This document shows positions 36,474 to 45,724 of a DNA stretch of 64,000 nucleotides, piece after piece. The notes beneath the pieces were generated by a model. The model did not search any database. It was not told the origin of the DNA and saw only the letters and a program-made list of their open reading frames with translations. The DNA comes from Litorimonas sp. Lineage in GTDB: Bacteria; Pseudomonadota; Alphaproteobacteria; Caulobacterales; Maricaulaceae. Both the position numbers and the translations under genes were made by a program. Where the stretch lies: contig JAPYSU010000007.1 of NCBI GenBank assembly GCA_029936425.1, positions 1 through 64,000 of the forward strand, in the 5' to 3' direction. Numbering within the stretch: the first letter of the stretch is position 1; each line of letters begins with the position of its first letter.

Positions 36474-37204
36474 ATCGTTTTTTCTAGGGCTTTGAGAAGA
36501 TAGCTTGCTGCTTCCCGCTCCGCCTCTTTTTTAGATGTCCCTTCCCCCAAAGCCTCGCCCAGCTCTTCAACTGTAACACGGATTGTAAAGGTGGGTTTGT
36601 GATCGGGACCAGATCGATCCACAACGGTATAATTCGGTACGTTCGGCCCCATAGAAAGCGCGAGTTCCTGAAGATTCGTTTTAGGGTCTTTGGTTGAGTC
36701 CTCAAGGACGGCTTCGATCTCCTCTTGCCAAAACCGATTATAGAAACTTTCAGCCCGTTCATATCCCCCATCAATATAAAGCGCTGCAATCAAAGCCTCG
36801 CAAGCATTGCCGAGAATCGAGACCTTCTCTCTGCCTCCCTGTTTTTCTTCACTCGGTGACATAAGCAGCGCTTCGCCCAGGCGAATATTTTGCGCAATCC
36901 GAGCACAGGTCTCCTTGCGAACAAGCGCATTGAGCCGCGTTGCCATAACGCCTTCTTGAGTTTTGGTTTTGTCGAACAAGACTTTCGCCGTCAGCAATCC
37001 CAAAACACGGTCACCCAAAAACTCAAGCCGTTCATTATCAACCCTTTTGCGGCGCCCATCTCCGTAGGATGAGTGAGTAAGCGCGCGCTGGATAAGGTCC
37101 GTATCTTGAAAATGGTAGTCAATCCGCTCGAACAGGGCGACGATACGCGGCGGGACTCTATCCGTTACATCCAAAGCAGATTCTTTCGTGGCAGGCGAAC
37201 TCAT
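36470..37204 (-). CDS. rnc: Ribonuclease III
   Basis: The product is 244 aa. The catalytic signature NERLEFLGDRVLG and the second acidic site (GNACEALIAALYIDGG) mark the nuclease domain, and a double-stranded RNA-binding domain covers the last ~75 residues. It processes rRNA and structured mRNAs. It overlaps lepB upstream and era downstream by 4 nt each. Confidence 0.97.
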   Translation of the reverse strand: MSSPATKESALDVTDRVPPRIVALFERIDYHFQDTDLIQRALTHSSYGDGRRKRVDNERLEFLGDRVLGLLTAKVLFDKTKTQEGVMATRLNALVRKETCARIAQNIRLGEALLMSPSEEKQGGREKVSILGNACEALIAALYIDGGYERAESFYNRFWQEEIEAVLEDSTKDPKTNLQELALSMGPNVPNYTVVDRSGPDHKPTFTIRVTVEELGEALGEGTSKKEAEREAASYLLKALEKTI

Positions 37205-37947
37205 TTGATCCTCTCAAAGAATCTATCTCCGCGCATATTGCCCCAAGTCCAAGGTTTATAAAGAACGAAGTCTTCTTCGACGGACAGGAGAACGATCTCT
37301 GCGCGGCCTATAATATTTGATGCGGGAACGATACCGGCCCCTCCGTTACGAACCGGAACGCGGCTGTCCCCCGAATTATCCCGATTGTCCCCCATCAAAA
37401 AGTAATGGCCTTCAGGGATGCGGTAAACAGTCGTCGTGTCGCTCGGGCTGTTTTTCTGGCTATCATAAATAGAGTGTGTGTTTCCGTTCGGAAAAGTTTC
37501 AGACCAGATCTCCGCCAGCACGTCTTGCCCGAATTGATCGGCAAACGTCTCTTCGCCTTGCTGGGTAAGCGAAACGGGTTGATCATTCAGAATAAGGCGT
37601 CCTTCCTGCATCTGAATAGTGTCACCCGGAAGGCCGACAAGACGCTTGATAAAATTCTTGTCATCCCCGTCCGGACGGAAAACAAGAACGTCTCCGCGGT
37701 CGGGGGCTCGCTCCAAGAAACGTCCTTCACTCACAGGAAAGGGAAACGGCGCGGCTGCATATCGCCCATACCCGACAGAGTATTTAGAGGTAATTATATA
37801 ATCCCCCTTCATGAGGTTCGGTAACATGGAACCGGAAGGGATATGAAAAGGTTGGAAAAGAAATGTTCTTAGAACCAAAGCAATTGCCACGGCCCATATA
37901 ATTGTAGACAGCGTTTCGCCGAGCTCTGATTTTTGTTTCTTTGCCAT
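37201..37947 (-). CDS. lepB: Signal peptidase I
   Basis: The product is 248 aa. One N-terminal membrane helix precedes the periplasmic catalytic domain. The nucleophile serine lies in HIPSGSMLPNL and the general-base lysine in NFIKRLVGLPGD; GDNRDNSGDSR is the conserved box near the end. It removes Sec and Tat signal peptides. The gene is 8 nt after acpS. Confidence 0.97.
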   Translation of the reverse strand: MAKKQKSELGETLSTIIWAVAIALVLRTFLFQPFHIPSGSMLPNLMKGDYIITSKYSVGYGRYAAAPFPFPVSEGRFLERAPDRGDVLVFRPDGDDKNFIKRLVGLPGDTIQMQEGRLILNDQPVSLTQQGEETFADQFGQDVLAEIWSETFPNGNTHSIYDSQKNSPSDTTTVYRIPEGHYFLMGDNRDNSGDSRVPVRNGGAGIVPASNIIGRAEIVLLSVEEDFVLYKPWTWGNMRGDRFFERIK

Positions 37948-37955
37948 GCCCGCTC

Positions 37956-38357
37956 TTAGTCGTCCTTGACAGCTTCGACAATCGCAAATGCCTGTGCATA
38001 AGGCGGATCATCGCTCAGACTAATATGAAGGAGGCCATGGTGGCCCTCCGGAGTTCTCTCGCTTAACCTTGCCTGTGCCGTGCCGTGCAAGACGATCTCT
38101 GGGCGTCCTGACGGATGGTTGCGAACTTCCACATCTGTCCAGCTAAGCGCTCCTGTGTTATTTCCCGCCAAGGCTTTGGCAACGGCTTCTTTCGCCGCAA
38201 ACCGCTTGGCATAGGCATTTTCGGGAACGGCTTTGGATTCGCAGTAAGCCTGCTCACCTTCAGTGAAGGTTTTAGCCTTAAACCTTTCGCCATATTTCTC
38301 AATGACTTGAGATATCCGTTTAATGTCACAAATATCTGTGCCAATCCCGATAATCAC
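37956..38357 (-). CDS. acpS: Holo-[acyl-carrier-protein] synthase
   Basis: The product (133 aa) transfers 4'-phosphopantetheine to acyl carrier protein. The magnesium-binding motif is GIGTDICDIKRI and the second signature is KRFAAKEAVAKAL. Translation starts at GTG, overlapping the pdxJ stop by 4 nt. Confidence 0.96.
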   Translation of the reverse strand: MIIGIGTDICDIKRISQVIEKYGERFKAKTFTEGEQAYCESKAVPENAYAKRFAAKEAVAKALAGNNTGALSWTDVEVRNHPSGRPEIVLHGTAQARLSERTPEGHHGLLHISLSDDPPYAQAFAIVEAVKDD

Positions 38358-39118
38358 GCCGGCTGTCTCGCTTCATCAGTGATTTCGCGCATTCGCTTGA
38401 TCGCGGCGTCCAGACCCATAAAGACCGCTTCGCCAATAATGAAATGTCCGATATTTAGCTCCACACATTCCGGAATTGCCGCCACAGGCGCAACATTTTC
38501 AAAGGTCAAACCATGGCCAAAATGAACTTCCAGGCCCAGGCTTTGGGCAAGTTTGGCACTTGCGCGAAAGTTTTCCAATAAACTTTCTGCTTGCTCTGCA
38601 TTCCCATCATCCAGCGCATGGGCATAGGCGCCGGTGTGAAACTCAACGACTTTGGCATCGGTTTTTGCAGCCGCCTCAATATGTGATTTTCTCGCTTCGA
38701 TAAAGAGAGAGACGCGAGACCCGTTCTGATTAAGCTTAGAAATGATCGGGGTGAGCGTATTGTGCATTCCGGCTACATCCAGACCTCCCTCGGTTGTGCG
38801 TTCCTCGCGCCGCTCGGGAACTATACAAACCGCGTGAGGCTTGAGCGCAAGGGCTATATCGAGCATTTCCTCTGTGGCCGCCATTTCCATATTAAGAGGA
38901 ATATTTTCGCTTTTACAAAGCGCTTGAAGCCGCTCCATGTCCTCATCACGCATATGACGACGGTCTTCGCGTAGATGCGCTGTGATCCCGTCTGCTCCCG
39001 CTTGAATAGCTGCCCAGGCCCCTGCGACCGGATTTGGGTGCTCCCCCCCGCGCGCATTACGGATTGTCGCAATATGGTCAATATTGACGCCGAGACGTGG
39101 GAGTTTCTTTTCTTTCAC
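38354..39118 (-). CDS. pdxJ: Pyridoxine 5'-phosphate synthase
   Basis: This 254-aa TIM barrel joins 1-deoxyxylulose 5-phosphate and 3-amino-2-oxopropyl phosphate, the last ring-forming step of vitamin B6 synthesis. Signatures are [17 protein letters not shown] at the N-terminus and HLREDRRHM; the late GHGLTFENV segment completes the phosphate site. It starts at GTG, overlapping the pyrE stop. Confidence 0.97.
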   Translation of the reverse strand: MKEKKLPRLGVNIDHIATIRNARGGEHPNPVAGAWAAIQAGADGITAHLREDRRHMRDEDMERLQALCKSENIPLNMEMAATEEMLDIALALKPHAVCIVPERREERTTEGGLDVAGMHNTLTPIISKLNQNGSRVSLFIEARKSHIEAAAKTDAKVVEFHTGAYAHALDDGNAEQAESLLENFRASAKLAQSLGLEVHFGHGLTFENVAPVAAIPECVELNIGHFIIGEAVFMGLDAAIKRMREITDEARQPA

Positions 39119-39708
39119 GACAGGCCCCGACTCCCGGGCTTGATAGCTGGAATATTTTGTAACTCTGGCGGCAAATCATCCGGATCATAATCGGGGAATT
39201 TTCGGGCCGCTAGGCTAACAAGGGGAACGCCGATATCGGCTTCGCCATTCGAGCGATCAAAGATACAGGCCCCGGCAATAACTCTAGCCCCGGTTTTGTT
39301 CATCGCTGCAATACATTCCCGGGATGACAGGCCAGTGGTCACAATATCTTCAACCATGAGAACTTTTTGTCCGGGCTCTAATCTAAATCCGCGGCGCAAC
39401 GTAAATTCACCATTTTCACGTTCGACAAAAAGGGATTCCAGCTCCATATGACGGGCCGTCTCATAGCCAGGGATGACTCCGCCCATGGCAGGTGCCACAA
39501 TAATGTCCGGCTGCTCATCCAATTCCGACTGAACCTTCTCCGCTAGGGCCCTGCAAAGTTTCTCCGTCAATTTCGGGTTTTTGAAAATCAGAGCTTTCTG
39601 CAAAAAGACTGAACTGCGTCGCCCGGAGGACAGAATAAAATGCCCTTCCAAAAGCGCGCCAGCCTCGCGAAAGACCTCCAATACATCGTCTGTCGTCATA
39701 TACTTCAT
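39115..39708 (-). CDS. pyrE: Orotate phosphoribosyltransferase
   Basis: The product (197 aa) joins orotate to PRPP in pyrimidine synthesis. The PRPP-binding motif is [14 protein letters not shown], and the [15 protein letters not shown] segment is the N-terminal substrate loop. It follows the rsh gene by 3 nt in this orientation. Confidence 0.96.
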   Translation of the reverse strand: MKYMTTDDVLEVFREAGALLEGHFILSSGRRSSVFLQKALIFKNPKLTEKLCRALAEKVQSELDEQPDIIVAPAMGGVIPGYETARHMELESLFVERENGEFTLRRGFRLEPGQKVLMVEDIVTTGLSSRECIAAMNKTGARVIAGACIFDRSNGEADIGVPLVSLAARKFPDYDPDDLPPELQNIPAIKPGSRGLS

Positions 39709-39711
39709 CCG

Positions 39712-41958
39712 TTATTTAGTCGTCACAGTTTCGCCTCGGACCCGCTCGGCCGAGATGACATAGGCGCTTGCGCGTAGAGCAGCAATAATTTGCACGAGAT
39801 GTCGATTATCCCGCACTTCGACATCCATCACCATATCGAAAAAAATGGGACTGCGTTTTACGGTTTTAATATTGACGAGGTTGCCTTCGGATTCGCCAAT
39901 TATTTTAGTGAGGTCCGCCAGCGCCCCCGGAACGTGTTCGACCGTTACTGTCAAACGCCCTGTCGCTGAGGACTGATCAGCACTTCGGCGCCACCCCAAG
40001 TCAAGCCAGTCTTCAGGATCAACATCTGTCGAGGACAAAGTCTCGCAATCAATCGTGTGTATCTTGATGCCGCCCTTATCATCATCCGTATTCTGCAAAC
40101 CAATAATACGATCACCCGGAATAGGAGAGCAGCATCCAGAAAGATGAAGACTTACCCCTTCGCGCAAACCGTCACCCTTAACATATAAGCGGGCTGTTGA
40201 GTCCTGAATGACTTCTCGCCTCAACTGAATTGGTTTTGTGGGCTCTTTTTTCCGTGCGGGAAATACCAGCTCCATAAATGCTGTTAGAGAGAGCTTCCCT
40301 CGTCCCAAATCTTCAAAAAAGTCCTCGACACTCTCCGCATTGGAGCGCTTAACGGCATCACGCATTAAGGCGTCTGAGAACGTCAGTCCTTCTCGAGCAA
40401 AGGCATGTTTGGCCAAAAGCTCACCTGTTCGGGCAAACTCTTCCGCCTCGCCCGTGCGAGTCAGGCGCCTCAGCGCGGAACGGGCTTTCCCTGTCACGAC
40501 CAGATTTTCCCATCCGTCTAGCGCTTCCGCCTCTCCGCCCCGAATAATTTTAACAACATCTCCGTTTTTCAAAACTTTACGCAAGGGATGTTTCTGGCCA
40601 TTTACCAATGCCCCGATACAAGTATCGCCTACTTTGGTATGAACGGCATAAGCAAAGTCCAAAGGCATGGCCCCTCTGGGTAGAGCGATCAAATCTCCCT
40701 TGGGCGTGAAGGTAAAAACCTGATCCGTGAACATTTCAAGCTTGGCATGTTCTAAAAATTCATCGGCGTCACCGCTCTGCTCCATCATCTCCACGAGAGG
40801 ACGGATGCGTTTCAGCGGATCACCGCCGCTTTCCAACGCCCGATCCGGATCATAAGCATAGCTGTCATTCTTATAGGCCCAATGCGCCGCCACGCCGCGT
40901 TCAGCCACGTCTTCCATCCGTTCGGTCCGGATCTGTAATTCAACCCGACGATTGTCGGGGGTTCTTATCGTGGTGTGAAGAGACTGATATCCATTGGGTT
41001 TCGGGACAGAGATAAAATCCCGGAAACGCTCCGGAACGGCGCGGTAAACAGAGTGCAAAAGTCCAAGAGCCTGATAGCATACATCCCGGTTTTGAACGAT
41101 GATACGAAAAGCATAAATATCCGCGACATCCTCAAAACTGATATTCTGTCGCTGTAGTTTTCGCCAGATGGCATAAGCGCGTTTTTCGCGGCCATAAATT
41201 CTTGCTTTGATACCGGCCTTGTCAAAGTGTGTCCGTAAAGCCGTTGATATCTCCGAAATAGCCTCACCTTGTGTTTCCCGCCAATCAATCAATCGACGCT
41301 CAATGGACTCAAATGCAGAGGTATTGATGTAACGAAAGGACAAATCCTCAAGCTCTGCACAAACCCTATCCATACCGACCCGACGCGCTAAAGGGGCATA
41401 TATATCAAGAGTTTCCGTTGCTATCCTCTTGCGGGATTCGGGCTTGGGATGGTGCTGCAATGTCCGCATATTATGAAGACGGTCACAAAGCTTGACCAAT
41501 AGAACACGCACATCTTTACTAATAGCGAGAACAAATTTCTGAAAGTTTTCAGCCTGAGCCCGCTCACGGGTCGCATTCGGAATGCTAAGTTGACCAAGCT
41601 TTGTAACGCCGTCGACGAGTTCAGCGATCTCCGGCGTAAACTCCTTTGCCAATTGTTCAAAAGTCGTATCGGTATCTTCAAGAACGTCATGAAGCAGCGC
41701 CGTGCAAACGGTCGCAACATCCAGATGCAAATCCGCTAAAATTCCTGCGACTTCAATAGGGTGAGCATAATAGGGATCACCCGAATGCCGTTTCTGGTCC
41801 CCATGCGCCTTGATAGAGAAAACATAAGCCTTGTTCAAAAGCGCTTCATTCGCCGTGGGGTCATATTTGCGAACACGTTCAACCAGCTCGAATTGACGAA
41901 GAAATCGAGGCCCTGGGGCTTTCGTGGCCGTTGCAGTATCCAAGCTCACAGAATTCAC
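39712..41958 (-). CDS. rsh: RelA/SpoT-type (p)ppGpp synthetase/hydrolase
   Basis: This 748-aa bifunctional stringent-response enzyme has an HD hydrolase domain (HSGDPYYAHPIEVAG; HDVLEDTDTT), a synthetase domain (YGREKRAYAIWRKLQ; FISVPKPNGYQSLHTT), a TGS domain (VFTFTPKGDLIALPRGAMPLDFAY) and a C-terminal ACT domain. RFRD precedes FISVPK, close to the RXKD form found in bifunctional enzymes. Translation starts at GTG. It lies downstream of rpoZ beyond a terminator, so it probably has its own promoter within the 54 nt before its start or partly depends on read-through. Confidence 0.95.
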   Translation of the reverse strand: MNSVSLDTATATKAPGPRFLRQFELVERVRKYDPTANEALLNKAYVFSIKAHGDQKRHSGDPYYAHPIEVAGILADLHLDVATVCTALLHDVLEDTDTTFEQLAKEFTPEIAELVDGVTKLGQLSIPNATRERAQAENFQKFVLAISKDVRVLLVKLCDRLHNMRTLQHHPKPESRKRIATETLDIYAPLARRVGMDRVCAELEDLSFRYINTSAFESIERRLIDWRETQGEAISEISTALRTHFDKAGIKARIYGREKRAYAIWRKLQRQNISFEDVADIYAFRIIVQNRDVCYQALGLLHSVYRAVPERFRDFISVPKPNGYQSLHTTIRTPDNRRVELQIRTERMEDVAERGVAAHWAYKNDSYAYDPDRALESGGDPLKRIRPLVEMMEQSGDADEFLEHAKLEMFTDQVFTFTPKGDLIALPRGAMPLDFAYAVHTKVGDTCIGALVNGQKHPLRKVLKNGDVVKIIRGGEAEALDGWENLVVTGKARSALRRLTRTGEAEEFARTGELLAKHAFAREGLTFSDALMRDAVKRSNAESVEDFFEDLGRGKLSLTAFMELVFPARKKEPTKPIQLRREVIQDSTARLYVKGDGLREGVSLHLSGCCSPIPGDRIIGLQNTDDDKGGIKIHTIDCETLSSTDVDPEDWLDLGWRRSADQSSATGRLTVTVEHVPGALADLTKIIGESEGNLVNIKTVKRSPIFFDMVMDVEVRDNRHLVQIIAALRASAYVISAERVRGETVTTK

Positions 41959-42012
41959 TCTTTTTATATAAGCGCTTAGGCAAACCTATCAAATGATTTG
42001 CACGGTAAATAT

Positions 42013-42037
42013 AAAAAAAGCCGCCCTGAAGGACGGC
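42013..42037 (-). terminator. Intrinsic terminator after rpoZ
   Basis: On the minus strand GCCGTCC (42037-42031) pairs with GGGCGGC (42026-42020) across a TTCA loop, followed by seven T residues (42019-42013). It separates rpoZ from the rsh-pyrE-pdxJ block. Confidence 0.88.
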
Positions 42038-42063
42038 CTTATAATTATAATATTTTAATTTCC

Positions 42064-42438
42064 CTAAAAACGGGATGAACTGTCATTGTCGCGGTCACCC
42101 TGTAGAGCGCGAAGAAGATCGGCCTCATCCATTTCTGTTGGAGCGGCGCTATCCTCATGACCGATTGCGAGAACCGGTGTGTCTTCTTCTTCATCCGGAA
42201 GGTCATCATCAAAAATAACCCGCTGAAGACCTGTTACAAGGCTTTCGCGCAAGTCATCCAGATCCAGAGTTTCTTCGGCCAATTCACGTAAAGCGACAAC
42301 AGGCGTTTTATCATTATCACGATCAACAGTCAGCGAGGAGCCCGCTGCGATGTTACGGGAACGATGGGAGGCGAGAAGGACCAGATCAAAACGATTCGGA
42401 ACTTTTTCAACACAATCTTCAACGGTAACGCGAGCCAT
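42064..42438 (-). CDS. rpoZ: RNA polymerase omega subunit
   Basis: The product is 124 aa. The N-terminal [28 protein letters not shown] is the family signature. The rest is an acidic tail common in alphaproteobacteria ([12 protein letters not shown]). Omega helps to assemble beta' and is part of a ppGpp site in some bacteria, which fits its position next to the ppGpp synthetase gene. Confidence 0.96.
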   Translation of the reverse strand: MARVTVEDCVEKVPNRFDLVLLASHRSRNIAAGSSLTVDRDNDKTPVVALRELAEETLDLDDLRESLVTGLQRVIFDDDLPDEEEDTPVLAIGHEDSAAPTEMDEADLLRALQGDRDNDSSSRF

Positions 42439-42528
42439 AGGGCATCCTGTAAATTTTTGCGGACAGCATTGCCGCCCAAATTTGAAATTAAGTTGCGTCT
42501 ATACTGTTTGCCCTGCTTGAATGCAAGA

Positions 42529-43035
42529 TCAAGAATTCAGCCAGTCTCGTTTAATCACAGCATGATCGAGTACATCTTTTAAGGGTAATTCTGCCAATAA
42601 TTCCAGAGCAGACTTATCCCACTCAGGATGCTCCCACGCGGCTTCTATTTCCAACAACGGCAAAAGAACAAACGCCCTCTGGTGCGAACGGGGGTGAGGC
42701 AGAATTGGATTTGCGGTTCTCACCTGCCCTGCGTAATCAATGATATCTAAATCAAGTGATCGAGGCGCGTTCAGGATCAGCCGCTCTCGGCCAAACTGAG
42801 CTTCTAGTGTGTGCAGCCACCGCAATAGCTCTACCGCGTCTAATGACGTGGACACTTTCAACGCCGCATTCACATAATCCGGATGTCCCAAACCTGCTGG
42901 CCAAGCCGGGCTATGCCACAGTGAAGAAGCGGCTAGTATATCGATCTTATTTGCGCTCATTTCGGCCACCGCCTGACGGAAGGTGGTTTCGGGATTGGAC
43001 AAATTGGCCCCTAAGGCGATATAAGCGACATTCAT
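42529..43035 (-). CDS. folK: 2-amino-4-hydroxy-6-hydroxymethyldihydropteridine pyrophosphokinase
   Basis: The product is about 168 aa. The YIALGANLSNP start, the LIDLD-type motif (here RSLDLDIIDY) and LPHPRSHQRAFVLLPLLEI are family signatures. It transfers pyrophosphate from ATP to the pterin in folate synthesis. An ATG four codons upstream (43047) is equally possible; neither has a clear ribosome-binding site. The gene diverges from the NYN-domain gene at a gap of about 20-30 nt. Confidence 0.94.
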   Translation of the reverse strand: MNVAYIALGANLSNPETTFRQAVAEMSANKIDILAASSLWHSPAWPAGLGHPDYVNAALKVSTSLDAVELLRWLHTLEAQFGRERLILNAPRSLDLDIIDYAGQVRTANPILPHPRSHQRAFVLLPLLEIEAAWEHPEWDKSALELLAELPLKDVLDHAVIKRDWLNS

Positions 43036-43067
43036 TTTTTTATTCATTTTATTAATTGAGCACATTT

Positions 43068-43643
43068 ATGGCCTTTTACCCAGACGAACGCATAGCCATG
43101 TTCATCGACGGATCAAACCTTTATTCCTCGGGAAAAACTCTGGATTTTGATATAGATTATAAAAAACTCTTAGACCTATTTAAAAACAAAGGGCGCCTTA
43201 TACAGGCCAAATATTATACCGCTCTTCTGGATCATGAAGATTATTCGCCCATCCGCCCCTTAATAGACTGGCTCGATTACAATGGCTTTCATGTCATAAC
43301 AAAACCCGCCAAGAGCTATACGGACAGAGATGGACGCAACCGCGTCAAAGGGAATATGGATATCGAAATGACGATTGATATGCTGCAGATTGCGCCGCAT
43401 GTCGATCATATCCTCTTATTCACGGGCGACGGAGACTTCAAAGCCGTTGTTGAAGCCGTTCAGGCTAAAGGCGTCAGAGTAAGCGTTATCTCAACGCTGA
43501 AATCACGACCCGCCATGCTGGCTGATGAACTACGTCGTCAGGCGAATGACTTTATTGAACTTGCCGATATGGGAAAAATAATTGGTCGTCCAAAACGGGA
43601 CTATTCGTCTTCTGAAAATGAAGATGAATATGAGGACCTATAG
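43068..43643 (+). CDS. NYN domain protein (LabA/DUF88 family)
   Basis: The product is about 191 aa. A PIN-like nuclease fold is visible in the conserved acidic motifs FIDGSNLY, KGNMDIEMTIDML and LFTGDGDF, which should bind divalent metal. Proteins of the family are probable ribonucleases. The C-terminus is an acidic low-complexity tail. The ATG at 43068 starts the conserved MAFYPDERIAMFIDG; a TTG at 43056 is an alternative. The next gene, a uracil-DNA glycosylase homologue, follows after 3 nt. Confidence 0.88.
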   Translation: MAFYPDERIAMFIDGSNLYSSGKTLDFDIDYKKLLDLFKNKGRLIQAKYYTALLDHEDYSPIRPLIDWLDYNGFHVITKPAKSYTDRDGRNRVKGNMDIEMTIDMLQIAPHVDHILLFTGDGDFKAVVEAVQAKGVRVSVISTLKSRPAMLADELRRQANDFIELADMGKIIGRPKRDYSSSENEDEYEDL

Positions 43644-43646
43644 CTC

Positions 43647-44288
43647 GTGAGCCTTCGTTCAGAGCCGGATTATAACTGCGCTCGCTGCCCGCGGCTGCGC
43701 GCCTTTATTCTTGAAAATCGTGAAAAATATCCGGATTTTTTCAATGGACCGGTGCCTAGTTTTGGCGATCCGGATGCAGAATGTCTCATCATAGGCTTGG
43801 CCCCGGGACTTAAAGGCGCCAATGCCACAGGACGCCCTTTTACAGGGGATTACGCGGGTGACTTGCTTTATAAAGCCATTGGAGAGTTTGGGTTTTCAAA
43901 CGGGAAATATAACGGCCATGCGAAGGATGGATTAGTTCTACACCGCACCATGATTACCAATGCCGTGCGATGTGTGCCTCCGCAAAACAAACCTGTAGGC
44001 CAGGAAATCAATACCTGCCGGGATTACCTTCTGGGCCAAATGTCTGAGCTTCCTAAACTCAAAGCTCTGCTTTGCCTGGGTAAAATCTCTCATGACAGTA
44101 CAATTAGAAGCCTTGGGTTAAAGCTTAAAGATTACCCGTTTGGTCACAATGTGGCCTATGATATTGGGGACGGCCGAAGGCTTTTCTCAAGTTATCATTG
44201 CTCTCGCTATAATACGAACACCAAGCGTTTGACTGAAGAAATGTTTTTCGACGTTTTCAGGGAAATCAAAACGTTTTTGGACAATTAG
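43647..44288 (+). CDS. Uracil-DNA glycosylase family 5-like (UdgB)
   Basis: The product is 213 aa. The first active-site motif [19 protein letters not shown] and the second motif [10 protein letters not shown] resemble the family-5 (UdgB) pattern (GLAPA.HGAN...F and HPSxxN); a Cys stands where Pro is usual in the second. Paired cysteines near the start (CARCPRL) and at CVPP and CRDY could hold an iron-sulfur cluster, as in families 4 and 5. It starts at GTG, 3 nt after the NYN gene, and its stop overlaps the smpB stop by 4 nt. Confidence 0.85.
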   Translation: MSLRSEPDYNCARCPRLRAFILENREKYPDFFNGPVPSFGDPDAECLIIGLAPGLKGANATGRPFTGDYAGDLLYKAIGEFGFSNGKYNGHAKDGLVLHRTMITNAVRCVPPQNKPVGQEINTCRDYLLGQMSELPKLKALLCLGKISHDSTIRSLGLKLKDYPFGHNVAYDIGDGRRLFSSYHCSRYNTNTKRLTEEMFFDVFREIKTFLDN

Positions 44289-44761
44289 CCATTTTCCCGC
44301 ATCAAACGGGCTTTTTGTCTTTGCCAGTCACGCTTTTTCTGAGTTTCGCGTTTATCATGAGTTTGTTTACCTGTCGCGATTCCGATTAGAAGCTTTGCTA
44401 TGCCGGCCTTGTTAAAATACAGCTTTAACGGGACGATAGTTCGTCCCTTTCGTTGAGTTTCGCCTAACAAAACATTGATCTGCTTGCGCTTTAAGAGAAG
44501 TTTCCGAGGACGCGTAGGGGCATGATTGAACTGACTGGCTGGGGCATAAATCGGGATATTTGCGTTTATCAGCCAAGCCTCATCACCTTCGACACTTACA
44601 TAGGCTTCCGCAATATTGGCGCGGCCTTCGCGCAGCGCTTTAACCTCTGTACCGAGCAGTTGAATGCCCGCCTCCATATTATCCTCAACGGCATATTCAT
44701 ACCGAGCACGGCGATTATCCGCGACGAGGGTTTTAGGAGCATTATCTTTGGCTTTGGCCAT
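44285..44761 (-). CDS. smpB: SsrA-binding protein SmpB
   Basis: The product (158 aa) binds tmRNA and rescues stalled ribosomes. Signatures include [29 protein letters not shown], and a basic C-terminal tail ([16 protein letters not shown]) that in the family reads the empty mRNA channel. It is convergent with the UdgB-like gene and lies 21 nt after dapA. No tmRNA gene is visible in the window. Confidence 0.97.
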   Translation of the reverse strand: MAKAKDNAPKTLVADNRRARYEYAVEDNMEAGIQLLGTEVKALREGRANIAEAYVSVEGDEAWLINANIPIYAPASQFNHAPTRPRKLLLKRKQINVLLGETQRKGRTIVPLKLYFNKAGIAKLLIGIATGKQTHDKRETQKKRDWQRQKARLMRENG

Positions 44762-44782
44762 AAATCAGTCAAATATTTTCTG

Positions 44783-45658
44783 TTAAAGCGATATGCCAGC
44801 GCGTTCCATTGCGGCTTCTACCGCACGTTGTGTCGCGTCTGTACAGGGCACAATGGGCAGGCGAACGGTCGGTTCCATTTTGCCCATCAAGGAAAGCGCG
44901 TATTTAGCAGGCGCCGGGCTTGGGCATAGAAATAAGTCTTTGTGCAGGCGATCCAACTTCGCATTCAGGGATTTTGCCTTAACAAAATCTCCGCTCAATA
45001 GCGCTTCATGCATATCGGAATAGGCCTTCGGAGCGATATTGGACCCGACCGAAATGGCCCCTTTTCCGCCGTGAGCGGAATGGCCGAGAGAGCTTGGATC
45101 ATCACCCGAAAGCTGAATGAAATCTTCTCCGCAGCGGTCAATCAATCCTTGAACGCGTCCAACATCGCCAGTCGCGTCCTTGCAGCCGATAACGGTAGGT
45201 AGTTTTGAAAGCCGGCCCATAGTCTCATTTGTTATATCCACAACACTTCGGCCCGGGATATTATAAACGACAATCGGTACATCAACAGATTCCGATATCG
45301 CTTTGAAATGCTGATAAATACCTTCCTGATTGGGTTTGTTATAATAAGGGGTAACGACAAGGATAGCATCCGCACCCTCTTCCTTGGCGTGACGGGCATA
45401 GGCTTTGGAGACAGCCGTTTCATTTGACCCGGCCCCGGCAATTACGGGGACACGTCCTGCGGCCGCCTCGACACAAAGGGCGATAACCCGGCGGTGTTCA
45501 GCGTCGGTCAAAGTGGCTGACTCACCTGTTGTTCCGCATGGGACAAGGCCATGTGTACCATTTTTTATTTGCCAATCGATGAAACTCTGGAACGATTTCT
45601 CATCGACGCGGTTGTCTTTAAACGGTGTTACAAGGGCTGTTATCGAACCTTTTATCAT
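44783..45658 (-). CDS. dapA: 4-hydroxy-tetrahydrodipicolinate synthase
   Basis: This 291-aa TIM-barrel aldolase condenses pyruvate and aspartate semialdehyde in lysine and diaminopimelate synthesis. GTTGESATL, YYNKPNQEGIYQH and the Schiff-base lysine in VIGCKDATGD are all present. Its length is normal. The gene diverges from the lytic transglycosylase gene, another step in murein metabolism. Confidence 0.97.
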   Translation of the reverse strand: MIKGSITALVTPFKDNRVDEKSFQSFIDWQIKNGTHGLVPCGTTGESATLTDAEHRRVIALCVEAAAGRVPVIAGAGSNETAVSKAYARHAKEEGADAILVVTPYYNKPNQEGIYQHFKAISESVDVPIVVYNIPGRSVVDITNETMGRLSKLPTVIGCKDATGDVGRVQGLIDRCGEDFIQLSGDDPSSLGHSAHGGKGAISVGSNIAPKAYSDMHEALLSGDFVKAKSLNAKLDRLHKDLFLCPSPAPAKYALSLMGKMEPTVRLPIVPCTDATQRAVEAAMERAGISL

Positions 45659-45724
45659 TTTGCTCTTTCATGTAGCTATTCGAATCAATGGGGTTCGAAT
45701 TTTTTAAGGATTTACAGACGGATA

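Noticed and set aside
45551..45724. Longer N-terminus of the lytic transglycosylase
   Set aside because: It would overlap dapA on the other strand and bury the signal peptide; the ATG at 45725 gives the expected layout.
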